Part shown: positions 59,001 through 64,000 of the stretch, piece after piece
Layout: every line of letters starts with the position of its first letter
How positions within the stretch are numbered: position 1 is the stretch's first letter
NCBI RefSeq assembly: GCF_013407835.1
Contig: NZ_JACCBI010000001.1
Coordinates: 2,976,001-3,040,000 of the forward strand
Length of the DNA stretch: 64,000 nt
Reading direction: 5' to 3'
Source: Agromyces atrinae
GTDB taxonomy: Bacteria; Actinomycetota; Actinomycetes; Actinomycetales; Microbacteriaceae
Position numbers and translations under genes: made by a program
The notes under the pieces: generated by a model
What the model saw: only the letters and a program-made list of their open reading frames with translations
The model's database searches: none
Told to the model about the DNA's origin: nothing

Positions 59001-61169
59001 GAGTACCCATGTGCCGTCGACTGTGTTGTCCATCGTCGTGTTCGGTTGTCCGTTGGCCGGCGTCGGGGAGCCATCGGTGAACGCGTTCGCGAACGTCCAC
59101 GTACCGCCCGCGGAGAGCACATTGTTCTTCGCGGTCATGTACCGCGTCCCCTCGTCGAAGTAGAGCTTGTATCCCTGCGAGCCCATGACGTAGTTGCTAT
59201 CCCATGAGCTGCCCGGGGTGGAGCCGAGGTTGTAGAGGATTCCGCCGTCGGAGCCCTGCTGCTTGAAGTTCCACATGACGTTGTTGGCGATGCGGATGTT
59301 GCGGTTCGCGGTCGGGAGATCGTTGCCATAGCGCGTACTGAACAGATAGGCGCCTCTTCCCTGGTACGCCGGGTTTCCGCCGGCGTCCGGAATTCCCCAG
59401 CCCCAGCCGGTGTCGATCGCGTCGTACGCACCGTTGGAGAGTTCGTTGTGCACGATCTCTGCCCCGTCGAAATAGGTGACGAGGATCGCCGATCGGTCGA
59501 AGTAGTCCAGTCCGATGTTGCTGATGCGGTTGTCACTTAGCGTGAGTCGCGCGTTGCGGTTGCCCTCGATGGAGGGGTGGTGGGCTTCGGCGTTCACTCC
59601 GCCGGCGGTCACCGCAGTTCCCGCGATATCGGTGAAGGTGTTGTCGGTCATCGTGATGTCCTGGGTGGCGAGACCGATGCCGCTGAGGTTTGCGGCCGCG
59701 TCGTTCCCGATTCCGACCGCGTTCGAGCCGATGTGAGCGAACGTGTTGCCCGTGAACGAGATGTGGTGCGCAGCCGATACCTGAACGGCAGCGGGGGTCT
59801 GGTCGAAGAAGCTCCGGTAGGCCTCGAACGCGATGCAGTCCGACGGGTAGGTGGGCACGGCGCAGTTGGTCTTCCTGGCGTTCGGGTTCGCCGAGTTCCA
59901 TGCGGCCAGCTGCGAGGAGTTGAGCGGTAGATTGGGGTAGTCGCGCACGTTGATCAAACGCGAGACATCGGCGGCGGCCACGGGCTCACCTGTATCGGCA
60001 TAGGCGTAGCTCATGTCGTCATTCATGCGGATGACGCGCACGGAGGGAGCTTGCGTCGCGCCGTCGAAGGTGCGCTGATCGGACGTGGGGAGATCTCGGG
60101 TCTGCGGGTCGACGAGCGCGTAGATGCGCCCCGAGATGTAGGTGCCGTTCTGCTGGTTGGCAAGCCCCTCGTTCGAGTTCGGTCGAATGTCGCTCGCGTG
60201 CTGGAACGACAAGCCCTCGAATGCCAGGTTGGTGACGGGGCTGTCAGGGCCGTCGCCGCTGACGCTCAGGAGTGTGTGCTGAGTGGGCGCGACGATGTCG
60301 AGCGTGTTGGGATCCACTCCGTTGGCCGGCTTGTAGTGCAGGGTCTCGGCGTGAATGTCGTAGAACCATTCGCCCGCCGTGTCGACGAGGGCGAGTGCGT
60401 TCTGGATGCGCAGCGTTCGGTGGCTGTTGTCGGGTAGGGGCTTGTCGATCGTGTCCCAGCCCCAGGTGTTGTTGTCCCAGCCGGGCTGCTGCATCGACGC
60501 CGAGTTGTTCCCGAAGGAGAGCACGGGGGACACCCGGTCGGTGAAGGAGCCCCGGCTGCGCAATTCGACCCGGCGCTGATCCGCCGACGAGAGTGCTGAG
60601 AGCTTCGACCAGGTGCTTCCGAGTGAGGAGGAGAGGTACGCGGGGTCGATCGAGAAGCCGGTGCGGCTCCATGTGAATTTGTTCGCGTCGACGACGGCGT
60701 TCGATCTCGTCGCCTGCTTTCCGTCGACATAGAGCTGACGGAAGTCGAAGTCGGAGTCGAGTTCGGCCTGCCAGATCCCGGTTCCCGGGTTCGTCCAGTT
60801 CTCGACGGTGCGGCCGCCGGAGATCTCGGGTTGCGCATCGGGTGCTGCTCGCCAGGTGACGGTGTGGTCGCCCTGGCCGCCGTCCGCCACGCCGAAAACG
60901 AGAGGCGAGTCGAGTCGATAGGTGCCATCGCCCAGGATGACTGTGACGTCGGCGTCAGTATTCGCACCGCGCACCGCTTCCTGCGCGCGTGCGAGAGTGC
61001 CGAATGCCGACGAACTCGATGTGCCTGCGGCGGAGTCGTCGCCGTCGGGGGCTACGTAGAACGTGGCTCCGCTCTCGGCTGCATGGGCGGCGGGTGTGGT
61101 GATGAAGGCTGCGAGCATGGCGACGGCGACGGATGTCGCGGTCACGAGCGCGGATCTTCTCTGTGGCAC
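56091..61169 (-). CDS. 1692-residue secreted right-handed beta-helix glycosidase-like protein
   Basis: Starts at GTG 61169 with GAGGAG 5 bp upstream. Signal peptide to about 30 (TTPAAHA-AE). N-terminus ATFYVAPDGDDSAAGTSSSSAFGTLARAQEAVR is the lead-in of carbohydrate-active parallel beta-helix proteins. Helix repeats run to about 790 (NISGI.., DNTFTDIAGTAVTAGG, DNRISNIGLDYFDRSAI, IANNVMWNFKQQGSDGGILYNLGS). Then a NEW3-like domain (about 812-880), two jelly-roll/LamG-like domains (about 900-1110 and 1285-1490), a putative-Ig module (about 1120-1200, GAVGQPYTFAIT) and further beta domains. It lacks a sorting signal. Size and layout resemble GH141-type enzymes, which include an alpha-L-fucosidase; this would fit the L-fucose-like catabolic genes (inference). 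Confidence 0.85.
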   Translation of the reverse strand: MPQRRSALVTATSVAVAMLAAFITTPAAHAAESGATFYVAPDGDDSAAGTSSSSAFGTLARAQEAVRGANTDADVTVILGDGTYRLDSPLVFGVADGGQGDHTVTWRAAPDAQPEISGGRTVENWTNPGTGIWQAELDSDFDFRQLYVDGKQATRSNAVVDANKFTWSRTGFSIDPAYLSSSLGSTWSKLSALSSADQRRVELRSRGSFTDRVSPVLSFGNNSASMQQPGWDNNTWGWDTIDKPLPDNSHRTLRIQNALALVDTAGEWFYDIHAETLHYKPANGVDPNTLDIVAPTQHTLLSVSGDGPDSPVTNLAFEGLSFQHASDIRPNSNEGLANQQNGTYISGRIYALVDPQTRDLPTSDQRTFDGATQAPSVRVIRMNDDMSYAYADTGEPVAAADVSRLINVRDYPNLPLNSSQLAAWNSANPNARKTNCAVPTYPSDCIAFEAYRSFFDQTPAAVQVSAAHHISFTGNTFAHIGSNAVGIGNDAAANLSGIGLATQDITMTDNTFTDIAGTAVTAGGVNAEAHHPSIEGNRNARLTLSDNRISNIGLDYFDRSAILVTYFDGAEIVHNELSNGAYDAIDTGWGWGIPDAGGNPAYQGRGAYLFSTRYGNDLPTANRNIRIANNVMWNFKQQGSDGGILYNLGSTPGSSWDSNYVMGSQGYKLYFDEGTRYMTAKNNVLSAGGTWTFANAFTDGSPTPANGQPNTTMDNTVDGTWVLGRGFNQGPWCYDSGACDPNGDGRWKNRITTSSQIGITEYPLDAQRVIAAAGIRPEHRRSGDWVGQPRGLDLGISRDTSGAQIITATMVNLGTVPLASLAITATASNGMTLSPLTTAPTTLAPGATGTATWRVTGGAAITDGTVTASSASRIGTAALETVKRTLPVVLGGPVDSALRVAGFDTYLAPQAVQSGSTLALQSSGRDIGNAGDEFTTVYSPDGLGVNGSVTTKLDAVEGSYYRTGLSVRNDLSRFADAAVTEKSLGYATLVAEPGWIAFRTDENGDGVIDKQVDQAGVPNRPLWLRIARSGNILTASYSVNGTAFTALGGTVELTGADAGALDAGVVHSSASRTSVGATAELTASTATFSDMTFVDDARTPVISSGRQPAGAVGQPYTFAITATNDPTFSVIDGALPDGLAIDAAGTISGTPTRPGTFSATVEARGAAGTATAPVRITIRESAPTAPEISITGTEPTAPGLTTGRAEIQVKNTTPDAATYAVAVRDAADTVVHSSDITAESEAIALTTAERLPAGDYTVSVTGDDGSPSAIEQFTITDGAFAGVAAPWKSTSQGGAVAETMGVEGDQLAILRQRSSDVSGENAVKSDSYSSLYQSDVLGANDSIQVTVTGQQRVGDFTKSGLIIRDDLAVSTGGSTGASNGSGSSSGEAILVLTPTRGIRFTVENQNANWYPIEVAATTPWNVTQTLDAPVTLKLTRENGTKLIASYSLDGGATFQTLATRTGFFGAKPGAALDAGVTHSANGGVTGGASTATFRDFLSADQVADPLVQATASKPDVDNAATGAAEIVVTNPTDRRMTVDIATTNLTTGATVFQSGAAVPAGDGTTVTAPRLAAGEHLVTVRDRATGRTSSASVSIEAAAGLRIEPTVASRCVARKVTLTVSLTNPSEEPLAVSVETAYGTKAIAALQPGATGTLALSTRSASMPAGTVSVTASAPSGDSATVPVDYPSLSCR

Positions 61170-61221
61170 GTGGACTCCTCATTGAGTTCATGGCGGACTC
61201 GATGTCGAGCCCGAGCGTTAA

Positions 61222-61234
61222 CGTAAGATATATG
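61222..61234. promoter_or_regulatory. putative GntR operator 3
   Basis: On the minus strand the site reads CATATATCTTACG and is preceded by CATCATA as at 54182. It matches CATACATCGTATG at 10 of 13 positions and lies 53 bp upstream of the beta-helix gene start. Confidence 0.5.
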
Positions 61235-61453
61235 ATGAAAGATGTCAATCGACGATGTTGACTCGCGCGGCCTCGGTAACGACACGTAAACTCGCGGACG
61301 ATGTTCTTCGGTTTCATCGTCGCGTTCAACTGACGGTCCTGCGACCCGCCCCTCGCAGCTCCTCGCGCCGACCCTGGGTGGGTTGTGGCGCGCCGATTTC
61401 GGCGTGCTCTTTGTCGGCATGACCTCGACTCCCGGTCCGCACCGGAGACCGAC

Positions 61454-62671
61454 ATGACCACCCCCAGCTACTCCTCTGTTCTACGCGCGCCGGGTATCGC
61501 CCGCGCTTTCGTGCCCAGCATCATCGGGCGACTCTCGCTCGCGACATCCGGCCTCGCGCTCGTGCTGCTGCTCGAACGCTCGACCGGATCGTTCGCCGTC
61601 GCGGGCGCCGTCACCGCCGCGCTCGGCATCGCCAACGTCGTCGCGACGCCGTGGCGCGCGCGGCTCATCGATCGTCGCGGCCAAGCCCTCGTGCTCTCGC
61701 TGCTCGGCGCGGTCCACGCCGCGTCGCTCGTCGCGTTCGCGGTGCTGACGGATGCCGCACTGCCCGCACTTCTCGTACTCGGCGTCATCGCGGGCGTGAG
61801 TGCGCCGCCGTTCGGTGCGACGATGCGCGTCGTCTGGGCGACCGCGCTGGATGCCGGTGGCTCGCGCACACGCGGGTTCAGCCTCGACGCCGTCGCGGAG
61901 GAGGTGACGTTCGCCGTCGGCCCGTTGCTCGCTGCCGTGCTCGCCGCGGTGCTCGACCCCGTCGCGTCGCTGCTCGCATCGGCCGCGTTCGTCGCTCTCG
62001 GCACCGCGGCGTTCGTGACGAGCCGGTTGTCTCGGCAGCAGGTCGGGTCGCATCGCGTGTCGCATGACGGGCCCGCGGCCGTGACGCCGATGCGCTCGCG
62101 CGGCTTCCCCCTCATCGTCATCGCGATGATCGCGCCCGGCATCATCCTCGGCTGCATTGAGATCGCGGCGCCCGCCATCGCCGCCGGTGCCTCGTCGACC
62201 GTGCTCTCCGGAGTGCTGCTCGCGCTCTTCGCGGGAGCCAGCGCGATCGGCGGGCTCGTCTACGGGCGGCTGCGCGTGCGCGCGACGTTCGAGCGTCAGC
62301 TGCTCGTGATCGTCGCGGTGCTACTCGTCGTATCGGCTGCGACCGGTCTGATCGGAGGCCCGCTCGCCGCACTCATCGGCTTCGCGCTCGCGGGGCTCTT
62401 CCTCGCGCCTGTGCTCATCGTCGGCTACCTCGCCGCCGACGCGCGCACCGACCCGCGTTCGCGCACCGAGGCGAGCAGCTGGATCAACACCGCCGTGAAC
62501 TTCGGCGCGGCGATCGGTGCGCTCGTGTTCGGGGCGCTGACGGATGCCACCGGGCCGGGTGTGGCGCTGGTGTGGACGGTTGTCGGGGCTGGGGTTGTGC
62601 TGGTGGGGTGTGGGCCGTGGTTGGTTCGGGGGCGTGGGCGGGGGCGGAATGTGGGTGATGTCGGGCGCTGA
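61454..62671 (+). CDS. MFS transporter (12-helix)
   Basis: 405 residues from ATG 61454 (MTTPSYSSVLR, GGAG upstream). About twelve hydrophobic spans; starts like bacterial MFS exporters (APGIARAFVPSIIGRLSLATSGLALVLLL). Motif A-like loop is WRARLIDRRGQALVL. Blocks DALVFGALTDATGP (near the C-terminus) and RTEASSWINTAVNFGAAIGAL are typical of the YfiS/antibiotic-efflux type. Substrate unknown. Not obviously part of the divergent sugar locus. Confidence 0.88.
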   Translation: MTTPSYSSVLRAPGIARAFVPSIIGRLSLATSGLALVLLLERSTGSFAVAGAVTAALGIANVVATPWRARLIDRRGQALVLSLLGAVHAASLVAFAVLTDAALPALLVLGVIAGVSAPPFGATMRVVWATALDAGGSRTRGFSLDAVAEEVTFAVGPLLAAVLAAVLDPVASLLASAAFVALGTAAFVTSRLSRQQVGSHRVSHDGPAAVTPMRSRGFPLIVIAMIAPGIILGCIEIAAPAIAAGASSTVLSGVLLALFAGASAIGGLVYGRLRVRATFERQLLVIVAVLLVVSAATGLIGGPLAALIGFALAGLFLAPVLIVGYLAADARTDPRSRTEASSWINTAVNFGAAIGALVFGALTDATGPGVALVWTVVGAGVVLVGCGPWLVRGRGRGRNVGDVGR

Positions 62672-62805
62672 CGCCCGCAGCTTGAACGAGCCGGTTGTGA
62701 ATCCTCAACACCAGATAACTGCATCGGGTGTTGGCACGCGGGTCTGTCTTCGATTGGAGCTGAACGAGAACCGCTCAGGTTCACCTACAAATTCTTGCAC
62801 TGGAA

Positions 62806-64000
62806 CTATCGCGGGCCATAGGGGCCGCGGAGGTGCTGTACCAGTCCGCCAATGTCGGGATAGACGGAGGAGTAGGTGAGCCCTTTGAGCTTGAGGTACT
62901 CGCGAATATCACGTTTCGCGCGGGCGAGAATCCGGAACGCAAACAGCGGCACGAGGTTCGCGTCGTTTGGCTTCGTCAGGACATCGTGACGCGATGGCAA
63001 TCCAACGATGGATGTTGCTCTGACGATCTCTGAAGCGCGCCAGTCCTGGGAGAGCGCGTTTGAGAATATGGACTCGACATCTTTCGTGAGAATCGGCCCC
63101 GCTTCGAGGAGGAATCCAGCACGTTGAGCGCGCATTCGGTCACTTAAGGCCGGAGGGAACCAAGCCCACGTCTTCGTGCCTGTGCCCCAATCGACACGCC
63201 GTCGTTGCTCATTGTCCGTCCAGGCGTGCCAAAATGGCACGCCATCTCCGTCTGGCACAGAGGCATCGGATTCGGAGATGCCCGATTGTCTGCGCGGTGC
63301 CCGTCCCCAGCCAAGGACTAATCCATCGACTTCATCGAGCGTGGGATGAGCTTCAACTGCGAACCACGTCGCGATCTCTGGGTCGACTGTCGCATCCAGA
63401 AGTCGCGTGGGTGCCCCATGATGTTGAAGCTTTGCGAAGAACTCGACAGGTCGGCGAACGCGTTTCCCCCACTCTCGTCCGGAATCTAACGTGGCGATCT
63501 CAGCGGCAATCAGGCGGTCCTCGTCCACCTTCGCGCTCTGCTCTAATTGCCGGTGTAGGGAACTATGGACGGCCCATGCTGCATCTTGTTGTCCTCGCCA
63601 CACAGGTCGATGCAGATGATGCTTTGTCTGCACCGCGCTGAGAGCCTTCAGTAGTGAGCGGACATCGCAAATTTCAACAACATGCTCGCTAAAGAAGACC
63701 TCCGGTGTGCGCGATGCCCTCGGCTTGGATGTCGGCTCCGATCCGGCGGCAGCTGCCAGTTGCGCGGCCGAATAGAGCGACTCGACGGACGCAGAATCCC
63801 GCAGGAAGCGACTCGTAAGGGTGATCGACTTCCAAAATGAATCGGGACCTTCGAGTGGTGCCAGTCTTAGGGATTCGAGCAGCGCGGGGCTGAGCCACTT
63901 GAACACCTCCTGCGCGGGAGAATTGATGCCCACCTCAAGGCCCCGCATCGGAACCAGAACCTGCTTGAGGATGGCTGGATCTATCTGGAAAGCCTGCTGC
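62806..64000 (-). CDS. FRG-domain protein, 5' end beyond window
   Basis: The frame is open to the right edge, so the N-terminus is missing; ATG 63948 is the first internal start (380 residues), but the codons before it (ending IDPAILKQVLVP) also look protein-like. FRG domain (about 110-330 of the internal numbering): HRPVWRGQQDAAWAVHSSLHRQLEQ and FFAKLQHHGAPTRLLDATVDPEIATWFAVEAH; the first block has WRG where most have FRG. Codon use and base composition are clearly less GC-rich than in the rest of the window, suggesting recent transfer. FRG proteins are often in defence islands and some act as abortive-infection or toxin-like effectors; function here is unproven. Confidence 0.82.
   Translation of the reverse strand, partial: QQAFQIDPAILKQVLVPMRGLEVGINSPAQEVFKWLSPALLESLRLAPLEGPDSFWKSITLTSRFLRDSASVESLYSAAQLAAAAGSEPTSKPRASRTPEVFFSEHVVEICDVRSLLKALSAVQTKHHLHRPVWRGQQDAAWAVHSSLHRQLEQSAKVDEDRLIAAEIATLDSGREWGKRVRRPVEFFAKLQHHGAPTRLLDATVDPEIATWFAVEAHPTLDEVDGLVLGWGRAPRRQSGISESDASVPDGDGVPFWHAWTDNEQRRRVDWGTGTKTWAWFPPALSDRMRAQRAGFLLEAGPILTKDVESIFSNALSQDWRASEIVRATSIVGLPSRHDVLTKPNDANLVPLFAFRILARAKRDIREYLKLKGLTYSSVYPDIGGLVQHLRGPYGPR

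Noticed and set aside
62672..62805. tRNA or attachment site at the GC shift before the FRG gene
   Set aside because: No cloverleaf pattern or direct repeat pair could be found by eye.

Overview
The window is about 70% G+C, densely packed, and rich in GTG starts, leaderless promoters and ATGA/GTGA/TGATG start-stop overlaps. Together with HtaA haem-uptake proteins, LAXTG sorting signals, a DUF3073 gene beside purM and a fused thiD-tenA under a TPP riboswitch, this points to an actinobacterium, most likely of the family Microbacteriaceae (inference from gene content and style). I saw no rRNA, tRNA, CRISPR array or transposase. Only the right edge (from about 62.7 kb) is clearly lower in G+C and looks acquired.

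Layout. (1) 1-14.2 kb: an iron/haem acquisition island. It has a truncated secreted protein, a 1781-residue HtaA/Ig-like wall-anchored protein, an hmuTUV haem ABC importer, and a 1543-residue HtaA protein with five repeats of about 145 residues. Four DtxR/IdeR-type iron boxes sit in the two divergent promoter regions. (2) 14.2-22.1 kb: purine genes purF and purM with small conserved neighbours, a MarR/MFS drug-efflux pair and a flavin oxidoreductase. (3) 22.5-28.5 kb: a KimA-like permease, an OhrR-like regulator coupled to two fluoride exporters, a DUF4097/PadR operon and a TipA-like MerR regulator. (4) 28.5-33.4 kb: a CitA/B-type two-component system divergent from dctA and a CitE-like lyase. 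(5) 33.5-39.1 kb: a YczE/MocR divergent pair and a TPP riboswitch with thiM-thiE-thiD/tenA. (6) 39.2-47.4 kb: a chaplin-like LAXTG protein, a low-complexity secreted protein, an RND exporter, a methyltransferase, an orphan copper chaperone with a CsoR-type operator and an SDR. (7) 47.4-61.2 kb: a leftward sugar locus with GntR regulator, enolase-superfamily enzyme, aldo/keto reductase, rhamnose-mutarotase-like protein, ABC importer, two small surface proteins and a 1692-residue secreted beta-helix protein. The enzyme set fits oxidative L-fucose (or another 6-deoxy sugar) breakdown fed by an extracellular glycosidase. Three similar CATAC-ATC-GTATG sites suggest control by the local GntR protein. 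(8) 61.4-64 kb: an MFS transporter and an FRG-domain protein running off the window.

The least explained structure lies between genes. At least three families of dispersed intergenic inverted repeats recur: a CAATTCAGG family (3 sites), a GTCTCGGCGTCACG family (4 sites, 25-28 bp perfect stems) and an AAAGGTCAAT family (two clusters). There is also an interleaved A-B-A'-B' double palindrome at 41.7 kb. In the GTCTCGGCGTCACG family the outer stem is constant while the inner stem differs between copies and still pairs perfectly.
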